Positions 47,801-61,647 of a stretch of 64,000 nucleotides of DNA are shown one piece after another. The stretch spans positions 692,659-756,658 of the forward strand of contig JADCRB010000025.1 in assembly GCA_021464245.1 (NCBI GenBank). Reading direction: 5' to 3'. The notes below the pieces were generated by a model. It saw nothing but the letters and a program-made list of their open reading frames with translations, was not told the DNA's origin and ran no database searches. Made by a program: the position numbers and the translations under genes. This DNA comes from Carallia brachiata (taxonomy: Eukaryota; Streptophyta; Magnoliopsida; Malpighiales; Rhizophoraceae). How positions within the stretch are numbered: the first letter of the stretch is position 1; each line of letters starts with the position of its first letter.

Positions 47801-50800
47801 CATTCAATTTCATCCAACAAGTGTAAAATTGATCATAATTTGCATTTATTAGTTGCATAAGACCATTTGTGATATAAATAAAGGGGCAAAATCACTTCAT
47901 TTCTTGCAAATAAGACATTTTCTTCCAATTTAATAGCTTAATTAACCCAAATTGAACATAAATGCTTACAAAAGCCTTTAATTTCAATGCAAAACGCATT
48001 TCCAACACCTTTTTGGGTGTTAAATACGTTCAATTTCATCCAATAAGTGTAAAATTGATCATGATTTGCTTTTATTAGTTGCATAAGACCATTTGTGGTA
48101 TAAATAAAGGGGCAAAATCACTTCATTTCTTGCAAATAAGTTATTTTCTTCCATTTTAATTGCTTATTTAACCCAAATTGAACTTAAATGGACTATAAAT
48201 GCTTACAAAAACCTTTAATTTCAATGCAAAAAGCATTTTCAACACCTTTTTGGGTGTTAAATCCATTTAATTATCTCTAACAAGTGTGCAATTGATCACG
48301 ATTTGCATTTATTAGTTGTATAAGACCATTTGTGGCATGAACATATGAGCTAAATCACTTCATTTCTTACAAATAGTGATTTTCTCGCATTCTAATGGCT
48401 TATTTAACCCAAATTGGACTGAAATGAACCATAAATACATACAAAAACCATTAATTTCAACGTAAAAAGTATTTTCAACACCTTTTGGGGTGTTAAATGC
48501 ATTCAATTTCATCCAACAAGTGTAAAATTGATCATAATTTGCATAAGACCATTTGTGATATAAATAAAAGGCATAAAACACTTCATTTCATGCAAATAAG
48601 GCATTTTCTTCCAATTTAATAGCTTAATTAACCCAAATTGAACATAAATGGGCCATAAATGCTTACAAAAGCTTTTAATTTCAATGCAAAACGCATTTCC
48701 AACACCTTTTTGGGTGTTAAATGCGTTCAATTTCATCCAATAAGTGTAAAATTGATCATGATTTGCTTTTGTTAGTTGCGTAAGACCATTTGTGGTATAA
48801 ATAAAGTGGCAAAATCACTTCATTTCTTGCAAATAATTTATTTTCTTCCATTTTAAAAGCTTATTTAACTCAAATTGAACTTAAATTGACCATAAATGCT
48901 TACAAAAACCTATAATTTCAATGCAAAAAACATTTTCAACACATTTTTGTGTGTTAAATCCACTTAATTACCTCTAACAAGTGTGCAATTGATTATGATT
49001 TGCATTTATTAGTTGCATAAGACCATTTGTGGCATGAATAAAGGAGCTAAATCACTTCATTTCTTACAAATAAGTGATTTTCTTGCATTCTAATGGCTTT
49101 TTTAACCCAAATTGGACTGAAATCAACCATAAATACATACAAAAACATTTAATTGCAACGTAAAAAGTATTTTCAACACCTTTTGGGGTGTTAAATGCAT
49201 TCAATTTCATCCAACAAGTGTAAAATTGATCATAATTTGCATTTATTAGTTGCATAAGACCATTTGTGATATAAATACACGGCATAAATCACTTCATTTC
49301 ATGCAAATAAGGCATTTTCCTCCAATTTAATAGCTTAATTAACCCAATTTGAACATAAATGCTTACAAAAGCCTTTAATTTCAATGCAAAACGCATTTCC
49401 AACACCTTTTTGGGTGTTAAATGCGTTTAATTTTATCCAATAAGTGTAAAATTTATCATGATTTGCGTTTATTAGTTGCATAAGACCATTTGTTGTATAA
49501 ATAAAGGGGCTAAATCACTTCATTTCTTGCAAATAAGACATTTTCTTCCAATTTAATAGCTTAATTAACCCAAATTGAACATAAAAGCTTACAAAAGCCT
49601 TTAATTTCAATGCAAAACGCATTTCCAACACCTTTTTGGGTGTTAAATGCGTTCAATTTCATCCAATAAGAGTAAAATTGATTATGATTTGCTTTTATTA
49701 GTTGTATAAGACCATTTGTGGTATAAATAAAGAGGCAAAATCACTTCATTTCTTGCAAATAAGTTATTTTCTTCCATTTTAATAGCTTATTTAACCCAAA
49801 TTGAACTTAAATGGACTATAAATGCTTACAAAAACTTTTAATTTCAATGCAAAAAGCATTTTCAACACCTTTTTCGGTGTTAAATCCATTTAATTACCTC
49901 AAACAAGTGTGCAATTGATCATGATTTGCATTTATTAGTTACATAAGACCATTTGTGGCATGAATAAAGGAACTAAATCACTTCATTTCTTACAAATAAG
50001 TGATTTTCTTGCATTCTAATGGCTTATTTAACCCAAATTAGACTGAAATGAACATAAATACATACAAAAACATTTAATTGCAACGTAAAAAGTATTTTCA
50101 ACACCTTTTGGGGTGTTAAATGCATTCAATTTCATCCAACAAGTGTAAAATTGATCATAATTTGCATTTATTAGTTGCATAAGACCATTTGTGATATAAA
50201 TACAGGGCATAAATCACTTCATTTCATGCAAATAAGGCATTTTCTTCCAATTTAATAGCTTAATTAACCCAAATTGAACATAAATGCTTACAAAAGCCTT
50301 TAATTTCAATGCAAAACGCATTTCCAACACCTTTTTGGGTGTTAAATGCGTTTCAATTTATCCAATAAGTGTAAATTGATCATGATTTGCATTTATTAGT
50401 TGCATAAGACCATTTGTTGTATAAATAAAGGGCTAAATCACTTCATTTCTTGAAATAAGACATTTTCTTCCAATTTAATATATTATTAACCCAAATTGAA
50501 CTTAAATGCTTACAAAAGCCTTTAATTTCAATGCAAAACGCATTTCAACACCTTTTTGGGTGTTAAATGCGTTCAATTTCATCCAATAAGTGAAAATTGA
50601 TCATGATTTGCTTTTATTAGTTGCATAAGACCATTTGTGGTATAATAAAGGGCTAAATCACTTCATTTCTTGCAAATAAGTATTTTCTTCCATTTTCTAG
50701 CTTATTTAACCCAAATTGAACTAAATGGACCATAAATGCTTACAAAAACTTTAATTTCAATGCAAAAAGCATTTTCAACACCTTTTGGGTGTTAAATCCA

Positions 50801-53800
50801 TTTAATTACTCAACAAGTGTGCAATTGATCATGATTTGCATTTATTAGTTGCATAAGACCATTTGTGGATAAATAAAGAGCTAAATCACTTCATTTCTTA
50901 CAAATAAGTGATTTTCTTGCATTCTAATGGCTTATTTAACCCAAATTGACTGAAATGAACCATAAATACATACAAAAACTTTAATTTCAATAAAAGCATT
51001 TTCAACACCTTTTGGGTGTTAAATGCATTCAATTTCATCCAAAAGTGTAAAATTGATCATGATTTGCATTTATTAGTTGCATAAGACCATTTGGATAAAT
51101 AAAGGGCATAAATCACTTCATTTTGCAAATAAGGCATTTTCTTCCAATTTAATAGCTTATTAACCCAAATTGAACTAAATGGCCAATAAATGCTTACAAA
51201 AGCCTTTAATTTCAATGCAAAACGCATTTTCAACACCTTTTGGGTGTTAAATGCGTTCAATTCATCCAATAAGTGTAAAATTGATCATGATTTGCTTTAT
51301 TAGTTGCATAAGACCATTTGTGGTAAAAATAAAGGGCTAAATCACTTCATTTCTTGCAAATAAGTATTTTCTTCCATTTAATAGCTTATTTAACCCAAAT
51401 TGAACTAAATGGACATAAATGCTTACAAAAACTTTAATTTCAATGCAAAAAGCATTTTCAACACCTTTTGGGTGTTAAATCCATTTAATTATCCAACAAG
51501 TGCAATTGATCATGATTTGCATTTATTAGTTGCATAAGACCATTTGTGATATAAATAAAGGGCATAAATACTTCATTTCATGCAAATAAGGCATTTTCTT
51601 CCAATTTAATAGCTTAATTACCCAAATTGAACATAAAGGCCATAAATGCTTACAAAAACCTTTAATTTCAATGCAAAACGCATTTCCAACACCTTTTTGG
51701 GTGAAATGCATTCATTTCATCCAATAAGTGTGAAATTGATCATGATTTGCATTTATTAGTTGCATAAGACCATTTGTGGTATAAATAAAGGGCTAAATCA
51801 CTTCATTTCTTGCAAATAAGCATTTTCTTCCATTTTAATAGCTTATTTAACCCAAATTGAACTTAAATGGACTATAAATGCTTACAAAACCTTTAATTTC
51901 AATGCAAAAAGCATTTTCAACACCTTTTTGGGTGTTAAATCCATTTAATTATCTCTAACAAGTGTGCAATTGATCATGATTTGCATTTATTAGTTGCATA
52001 AGACCATTTGTGGCATGAACATATGAGCTAAATCACTTCATTTCTTACAAATAAGTGATTTTCTTGCATTCTAATGGCTTATTTAACCCAAATTGGACTG
52101 AAATGAACCATAAATACATACAAAACATTTAATTTCAACGTAAAAAGTATTTTCAACACCTTTTGGGGTGTTAAATGCATTCAATTTCATCCAACAACTG
52201 TAAAATTGATCATAATTTGCATTTATTAGTTGCATAAGACCATTTGTGATATATAAAGGGCATAAATCACTTCATTTCATGCAAATAAGGCATTTTCTTC
52301 CAATTTAATAGCTTAATTAGCCCAAATTGAACATAAATGGGCCATAAATGCTTACAAAAGCCTTTAATTTCAATGCAAAACGCATTTCCAACACCTTTTT
52401 GGGTGTTAAATGCGTTCAATTTCATCCAATAAGTGTAAAATTGATCATGATTTGCTTTTTAGTTGCATAAGACCATTTGTGGTATAAATAAAGGGGCTAA
52501 ATCACTTCATTTCTTGCAAATAAGATATTTTCTTCCATTTTAATAGCTTATTTAACCCAAATTGAACTTAAATGACTATAAATGCTTACAAAAACCTTTA
52601 ATTTCAATGCAAAAAGCATTTTCAACACCTTTTTGGGTGTTAAATCCATTTAATTACCTCTAACAAGTGTGCAATTGATCATGATTTGCATTTATTAGTT
52701 GCATAAGACCATTTGTGGCATGAATAAATGAGCTAAATCACTTCATTTCTTACAAATAAGTGATTTTCTTGCATTCTAATGGCTTATTTAACCCAAATTG
52801 GACTGAATGAACCATAAATACATACAAAAACATTAATTTCAACGTAAAAAGTATTTTCAACACCTTTTGGGGTGTTAAATGCATTCAATTTCATCCAACA
52901 AGTGTAAAATTGATCATAATTTGCATTTATTAGTTGCATAAGACCATTTGTGATATAAATAAAGGGCATAAATCACTTCATTTCATGCAAATAAGGCATT
53001 TTCTTCCAATTTAATAGCTTAATTAACCCAAATTGAACATAAATGCTTACAAAAGCCTTTAATTTCAATGCAAAACGCATTTCCAACACCTTTTTGGGTG
53101 TTAAATGCGTTCAATTTCATCCAATAAGTGTAAAATTGATCATGATTTGCGTTTATTAGTTGCATAAGACCATTTGTGGTATAAATAAAGGGGCTAAATC
53201 ACTTCATTTCTTGCAAATAAGACATTTTCTTCCATTTATATATTTAAACCCAAATTGAACATAAATGCTTACAAAAACCTTTAATTTCAATGCAAAACGC
53301 ATTTCAACACCTTTTTGGGTGTTAAATGCGTTCAATTTCATCCAATAAGTGTAAAATTGATCATGATTTGCATTTATTAGTTGCATAAGACCATTTGTGG
53401 TATAAATAAAGGGCTAAATCACTTCATTTCTTGCAAATAAGATTTTCTTCCATTTAATAGCTTATTTAACCCAAATTGAATTAAATGGACTATAAATGCT
53501 TACAAAAACTTTAATTTCAATGCAAAAAGCATTTTCAACACCTTTTTGGTGTTAAATCCATTTAATTATCTCTAACAAGTGTGCAATTGATCATGATTTG
53601 CATTTATTAGTTGCATAAGACCATTTGTGGCATGAAATATGAGCTAAATCACCATTTCTTACAAATAAGTGATTTTCTTGCATTCTAATGGCTTATTTAA
53701 CAATTGGACTGAAATGAACCATAAATACATACAAAACATTTAATTTCAACGTAAAAAGTATTTTCAACACCTTTTGGGGTGTTAAATGCATTCAATTTCA

Positions 53801-56800
53801 TCCAACAAGTGTAAAATTGATCATAATTTGCATTTATTAGTTGCATAAGACCATTTGTGATAAAAAAAGGGATAAATCACTTCATTTCATGCAAATAAGG
53901 CATTTTCTTCCAATTTAATAGCTTAATTCCCAAATTGAACATAATGGGCCATAAATGCTTACAAAACTTTAATTTCAATGCAAAACGCATTTCCAACACC
54001 TTTTTGGGTGTTAAATGCGTTCAATTTCATCCAAAAGTGAAATTGATCATGATTTGCATTATTATTGCATAAGACCATTTGTGGTAAAATAAGGGCTAAA
54101 TCACTTCATTTCTTGCAAATAAGTATTTTCTTCCATTTTAATAGCTTATTTAACCCAAATTGAACTTAAATGACTATAAATGCTTACAAAAACTTTAATT
54201 TCAATGCAAAAAGCATTTTCAACACCTTTTGGGTGTTAAATCATTTAATTTCTAACAAGTTGCAATTGATCATGATTTGCATTTATTAGTTGCATAAGAC
54301 CATTTGTGATATAAATAAAGGGCATAAATCACTTCATTTCATGCAAATAAGGATTTTCTTCCAATTTAATAGCTTAATTAACCCAAATTGACTAAATGGG
54401 CCATAAATGCTTACAAAAACTTTAATTTCAACAAACGCATTTCCAACACCTTTTTGGGTGTTAAATGCATTCAATTTCATCCAATAAGTGTAAATTGATC
54501 ATGATTTGCATTTATTAGTTGCATAAGACCATTTGTGGTATAAATAAAGGGCTAAATCACTTCATTTCTTGCAAATAAGGCATTTTCTTCCATTTTAATA
54601 GCTTATTTAACCCAAATTGAACTTAAATGGACTTAAATGCTTACAAAAACCTTTAATTTCAATGCAAAACGCATTTCAACACCTTTTTGGTGTTAATCCA
54701 TTTAATTATCTCTAACAAGTGTGCAATTGATCATGATTTGCATTTATTAGTTGCATAAGACCATTTGTGGCATAAATATGAGCTAAATCACTTCATTTCT
54801 TACAAATAAGTGATTTCTTGCATTCTAAGCTTATTTAACCAAATTGACGAACTAAAACCTAAATACATACAAAAACATTTAATTTCAACGTAAAAAGTTT
54901 TCAACACCTTTTTGGGTGTTAAATGCATTCAATTCATCCAACAAGTGTAAATTGATCAATTTGCATTTATTAGTTGCATAAGACCATTTGTGATAAATAA
55001 AAGGCATAAATCACTTCATTTCATGCAAATAAGGCATTTTCTTCCAATTTAATAGCTTAATTACCCAAATTGAACATAAATGGGCCATAAAGCTTACAAA
55101 AGCCTTTAATTTCAATGCAAAACGCATTTCCAACACCTTTTTGGGTGTTAAATGCGTTCAATTTCATCCAATAAGTGTAAAATTGATCATGATTTGCTTT
55201 ATTAGTTGCATAAGACCATTTGTGGTATAAATAAAGGGGCAAATCACTTCATTTCTTGCAAATAAGATATTTTCTTCCATTTTAATAGCTTATTTAACCC
55301 AAATTGAACTTAAATGAAATAAATGCTTACAAAAACCTTTAATTTCAATGCAAAAAGCATTTTCAACACCTTTTTCGGTGTTAAATCCATTTAATTACCT
55401 CTAACAAGTGTGCAATTGATCATGATTTGCATTTATTAGTTGCATAAGACCATTTGTGGCATGAATAAAGAGCTAAATCACTTCATTTCTTACAAATAAG
55501 TGATTTTCTTGCATTCTAATGGCTTATTTAACCCAAATCAGACTGAAATGAACCATAAATACATACAAAAACATTTAATTTCAACGTAAAAAGTATTTTC
55601 AACACCTTTTGGGGTGTTAAATGCATTCAATTTCATCCAACAAGTGTAAAATTGATCATAATTTGCATTTATTAGTTGCATAAGACCATTTGTGATATAA
55701 ATAAAGGGCATAAATCACTTCATTTCATGCAAATAAGGCATTTTCTTCCAATTTAATAGCTTAATTAACCCAAATTGAACATAAATGCTTACAAAAGCCT
55801 TTAATTTCAATGCAAAACGCATTTCCAACACCTTTTTGGGTGTTAAATGCGTTTAATTTTATCCAATAAGTGTAAAATTGATCATGATTTGCGTTTATTA
55901 GTTGCATAAGACCATTTGTTGTATAAATAAAGGGGCTAAATCACTTCATTTCTTGGAAATAAGACATTTTCTTCCAATTTAATATATTAATTAACCCAAA
56001 TTGAACTTAAATGCTTACAAAAGCCTTTAATTTCAATGCAAAACGCATTTGCAACACCTTTTTGGTGTTAAATGCGTTCAATTTCATCCAATAAGTGTAA
56101 AATTGATCATGATTTGGCTTTATTATTGCATAGACCATTTGTGGTATAAATAAAAGGGGCAAAATCACTTCATTTCTTGCAATAAGGTATTTTCTTCCTT
56201 TTATTAATAGCTTTATTTAACCCAAATTGAACTTAATGGACCATAAATGCTTACAAAAACTTTAATTTGCAATGCAAAAAGCATTTTCAACACCTTTTTC
56301 GGTGTTAAATAAATCCATTAATATCCTCTAACAAGTGTGCAATTGATCATGATTTGCATTTATTAGTTGCATAAGACCATTTGTGGCATGAACATATGAG
56401 CTAAATCACTTCATTTCTTACAAAAAGTGATTTTCTTGCATTCTAATGGCTTATTTAACACAAATTGGACTGAAATGAACCATAAATACATACAAAAACA
56501 TTTAATTTCAACGTAAAAAATTTTCAACACTTTTGGGGTGTTAAATGCATTCAATTTCATCCAACAAGTGTAAAATTGATCATAATTTGCATTTATTAGT
56601 TGCATAAGACCATTTGTGATATAAATAAAAGGCATAAATCACTTCATTTCATGCAAATAAGGCATTTTCTTCTTAATTAATAGCTTAATTACCCAAATTG
56701 AACATAAATGGGCCATAAAGCTTACAAAAGCCTTTAATTTCAATGCAAAACGCATTTCCAACACCTTTTTGGGTGTTAAATGCGTTCAATTTCATCCAAT

Positions 56801-59800
56801 AAGTGTAAAATTGATCATGATTTGCTTTTGTTAGTTGCGTAAGACCATTTGTGGTATAAATAAAGGGGCAAAATCACTTCATTTCTTGCAAATAAGTTAT
56901 TTTCTTCCATTTTAATAGCTTATTTAACCCAAATTGAACTTAAATTGACCATAAATGCTTACAAAAACCTTTAATTTCAATGCAAAAAGCATTTTCAACA
57001 CATTTTTGTGTGTTAAATCCATTTAATTACCTCTAACAAGTGTGCAATTGATCATGATTTGCATTTATTAGTTGCATAAGACCATTTGTGGCATGAATAA
57101 AAGAGCTAAATCACTTCATTTCTTACAAATAAGTGATTTTCTTGCATTCTAATGGCTTATTTAACCCAAATTGACTGAAATGAACCATAAATACATACAA
57201 AAACATTTATTTCAACGTAAAAAGTATTTCAACACCTTTTGGGGTTAAATGCATTCAATTTCATCCAACAAGTGTAAAATTGATCATAATTTGCATTTAT
57301 TAGTTGCATAAGACCATTTGTGATATAAATAAAGGCATAAATCACTTCATTTCATGCAAATAAGGCATTTTCTTCTTTCAATTTAATAGCTTAATTAACC
57401 CAAATTGAACATAAATGCTTACAAAAGCCTTTAATTTCAATGCAAAACGCATTTCCAACACCTTTTGGGTGTTAAATGCGTTTAATTTTATCCAATAAGT
57501 GTAAAATTGATCATGATTTGCGTTTATTAGTTGCATAAGACCATTTGTTGTATAAATAAAGGGGCTAAATCACTTCATTTCTTGCAAATAAGACATTTTC
57601 TTCCAATTTAATATTAATTAACCCAAATTGAACATAAAATGCTTACAAAAGCCTTTAATTTCAATGCAAAACGCATTTCAACACCTTTTTGGGTGTTAAA
57701 TGCGTTCAATTTCATCCAATAAGTGTAAAATTGATCATGATTTGCTTTTATTAGTTGCATAAGACCATTTGTGGTATAAATAAAGGGGCAAAATCACTTC
57801 ATTTCTTGCAAATAAGTTATTTTCTTCCATTTTAATAGCTTATTTAACCCAAATTGAACTTAAATGGACATAAATGCTTACAAAAACTTTAATTTCAATG
57901 CAAAAGCATTTTCAACACCTTTTTCGGTGTTAAATCCATTTAATTACCTCTAACAAGTGTGCAATTGATCATGATTTGCATTTATTAGTTGCATAAGACC
58001 ATTTGTGGCATGAATAAAAGCTAAATCACTTCATTTCTTACAAATAAGTGATTTTCTTGCATTCTAATGGCTTATTTAACCCAAATTGACTGAAATGAAC
58101 CATAAATACATACAAAAACATTAATTTCAACGTAAAAAGTATTTTCAACACCTTTTGGGTGTTAAATGCATTCAATTTCATCCAACAAGTGTAAAATTGA
58201 TCATAATTTGCATTTATTAGTTGCATAAGACCATTTGTGATATAAATAAGGGCATAAATCACTTCATTTCATGCAAATAAGGCATTTTCTTCCAATTTAA
58301 TAGCTTAATTAACCCAAATTGAACATAAATGCTTACAAAAGCCTTTAATTTCAATGCAAAACGCATTTCCAACACCTTTTTGGGTGTTAAATGCGTTCAA
58401 TTTATCCAATAAGTGTAAAATTGATCATGATTTGCGTTTATTAGTTGCATAAGACCATTTGTGGTATAAATAAAGGGGCTAAATCACTTCATTTCTTGCA
58501 AATAAGGCATTTTCTTCCAATTTAATAGCTTAATTAACCCAAATTGAACATAAATGCTTACAAAAGCCTTTAATTTCAATGCAAAACGCATTTCCAACAC
58601 CTTTTTGGGTGTTAAATGCGTTCAATTTCATCCAATAAGTGTAAATTGATCATGATTTGCTTTATTAGTTGCATAAGACCATTTGTGGTATAAATAAAGG
58701 GGCAAATCACTTCATTTCTTGCAAATAAGATATTTTCTTCCATTTTAATAGCTTATTTAACCCAAATTGAACTTAAATGGACTATAAATGCTTACAAAAA
58801 CCTTTAATTTCAATGCAAAAAGCATTTTCAACACCTTTTTGGTGTTAAATCCATTTAATTATCTCTAACAAGTGTGCAATTGATCATGATTTGCATTTAT
58901 TAGTTGCATAAGACCATTTGTGGCATGAATAAGAGCTAAATCACTTCATTTCTTACAAATAGTGATTTTTTGCATTCTAATGGCTTATTTAACCAAATTG
59001 GACTGAAATGAACCATAAATACATACAAAAACATTTAATTTCAACGTAAAAAGTATTTTCAACACCTTTTGGGGTGTTAAATGCATTCAATTTCATCCAA
59101 CAAGTGTAAAATTGATCATAATTTGCATTTATTAGTTGCATAAGACCATTTGTGATATAAATAAAAGGCATAAATCACTTCATTTCATGCAAATAAGGCA
59201 TTTTCTTCCAATTTAATAGCTTAATTAGCCCAAATTGAACATAAATGGGCCATAAACGCTTACAAAAGCCTTTAATTTCAATGCAAAACGCATTTCCAAC
59301 ACCTTTTTGGGTGTTAAATGCGTTCAATTTCATCCAATAAGTGTAAAATTGATCATGATTTGCTTTTGTTAGTTGCGTAAGACCATTTGTGGTATAAATA
59401 AAGGGGCAAAATCACTTCATTTCTTGCAAATAAGTTATTTTCTTCCATTTTAATAGCTTATTTAACCCAAATTGAACTTAAATTGACCATAAATGCTTAC
59501 AAAAACCTTTAATTTCAATGCAAAAAGCATTTTCAACACCTTTTTCGGTGTTAAATCCATTTAATTACCTCTAACAAGTGTGCAATTGATCATGATTTGC
59601 ATTTATTAGTTCCATAAGACCATTTGTGGCATGAATAAAGGAGCTAAATCACTTCATTTCTTACAAATAAGTGATTTTCTTGCATTCTAATGGCTTATTT
59701 AACTCAAATTGGACTGAAATGAACCATAAATACATACAAAAACATTTAATTGCAACGTAAAAAGTATTTTCAACACCTTTTGGGGTGTTAAATGCATTCA

Positions 59801-61646
59801 ATTTCATCCAACAAGTGTAAAATTGATCATAATTTGCATTTATTAGTTGCATAAGACCATTTGTGATATAAATAAAGGGCATAAATCACTTCATTTCATG
59901 CAATAAGGCATTTCTTCTTAATTTAATAGCTTAATTAACCCAAATTGAACATAAATGCTTACAAAAGCCTTTAATTTCAATGCAAAACGCATTTCCAACA
60001 CCTTTTTGGGTGTTAAATGCGTTTAATTTTATCCAATAAGTGTAAAATTGATCATGATTTGCGTTTATTAGTTGCATAAGACCATTTGTTGTATAAATAA
60101 AGGGGCTAAATCACTTCATTCTTGGAAATAAGACATTTTCTTCCAATTTAATATATTAATTAACCCAAATTGAACTTAAATGCTTACAAAAGCCTTTAAT
60201 TTCAATGCAAAACGCATTTGCAACACCTTTTTGGGTGTTAAATGCGTTCAATTTCATCCAATAAGTGTAAAATTGATCATGATTTGCTTTTATTAGTTGG
60301 ATAAGACCATTTGTGGTATAAATAAAGGGGCAAAATCACTTCATTTCTTGCAAATAAGTTATTTTCTTCCATTTTAATAGCTTATTTAACCCAAATTGAA
60401 CTTAAATGGACCATAAATGCATACAAAAACTTTTAATTTCAATGCAAAAAGCATTTTCAACACCTTTTTCGGTGTTAAATCCATTTAATTACCTCTAACA
60501 AGTGTGCAATTGATCATGATTTGCATTTATTAGTTGCATAAGACCATTTGTGGCATGAATAAAAGAGCTAAATCACTTCATTTCTTACAAATAAGTGATT
60601 TTCTTGCATTCTAATGGCTTATTTAACCCAAATCAGACTGAAATGAACCATAAATACATACAAAAACATTGAATTTCAACGTAAAAAGTATTTTCAACAC
60701 CTTTCGGGGTGTTAAATGCATTCAATTTCATCCAACAAGTGTAAAATTGATCATAATTTGCATTTATTAGTTGCATAAGACCATTTGTGATATAAATAAA
60801 GGGCATAAATAACTTCATTTCATGCAAATAAGGCATTTTCTTCCAATTTAATAGCTTAATTAACGCAAATTGAACATAAATGCTTACAAAAGCCTTTAAT
60901 TTCAATGCAAAACGCATTTCCAACCCCTTTTTGGGTGTTAAATGCGTTCAATTTTATCCAATAAGTGTAAAATTGGTCATGATTTGCGTTTATTAGTTGC
61001 ATAAGACCATTTGTTGTATAAATAAAGGGGCTAAATCACTTCATTTCTTGCAAATAAGACATTTTCTTCCAATTTAATAGCTTAATTAACCCAAATTGAA
61101 CATAAATGCTTACAAAAGCCTTTAATTTCAATGCAAAACGCATTTCCAACACCTTTTTGGGTGTTAACTGCGTTCAATTTCATCCAATAAGTGTAAAATT
61201 GATCATGATTTGCTTTATTAGTTGCATAAGACCATTTGTGGTATAAATAAAGGGGCAAAATCACTTCATTTCTTGCAAATAAGATATTTTCTTCCATTTT
61301 AATAGCTTATTTAATCCAAATTGAACTTAAATGGACTATAAATGCTTACAAAAACTTTTAATTTCAATGCAAAAAGCATTTTCAACACCTTTTTTGGTGT
61401 TAAATCCATTTAATTATCTCTAACAAGTGTGCAATTGATCATGATTTGCATTTATTAGTTGCATAAGACCGTTTGTGGCATGAATATATGAGCTAAATCA
61501 CTTCATTTCTTACAAATAGTGATTTTCTTGCATTCTAATGGCTTATTTAACCCAAATTGGATTGAAATGAACCATAAATACAGACAAAAACCATTAATTT
61601 GAACGTAAAAAGTATTTTCAACACCTTTTGGGGTGTTAAATGTATT

Positions 61647-61647
61647 N
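61647..61647. other. Ambiguous base (N) at a monomer-order break
   Basis: An M1 monomer starting at 61474 is cut after about 170 bp (GTTAAATGTATT), and after the N the sequence resumes inside the end of an M3 monomer (TTAAATCCATTTAATT). Consistent with an assembly join. Confidence 0.9.
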
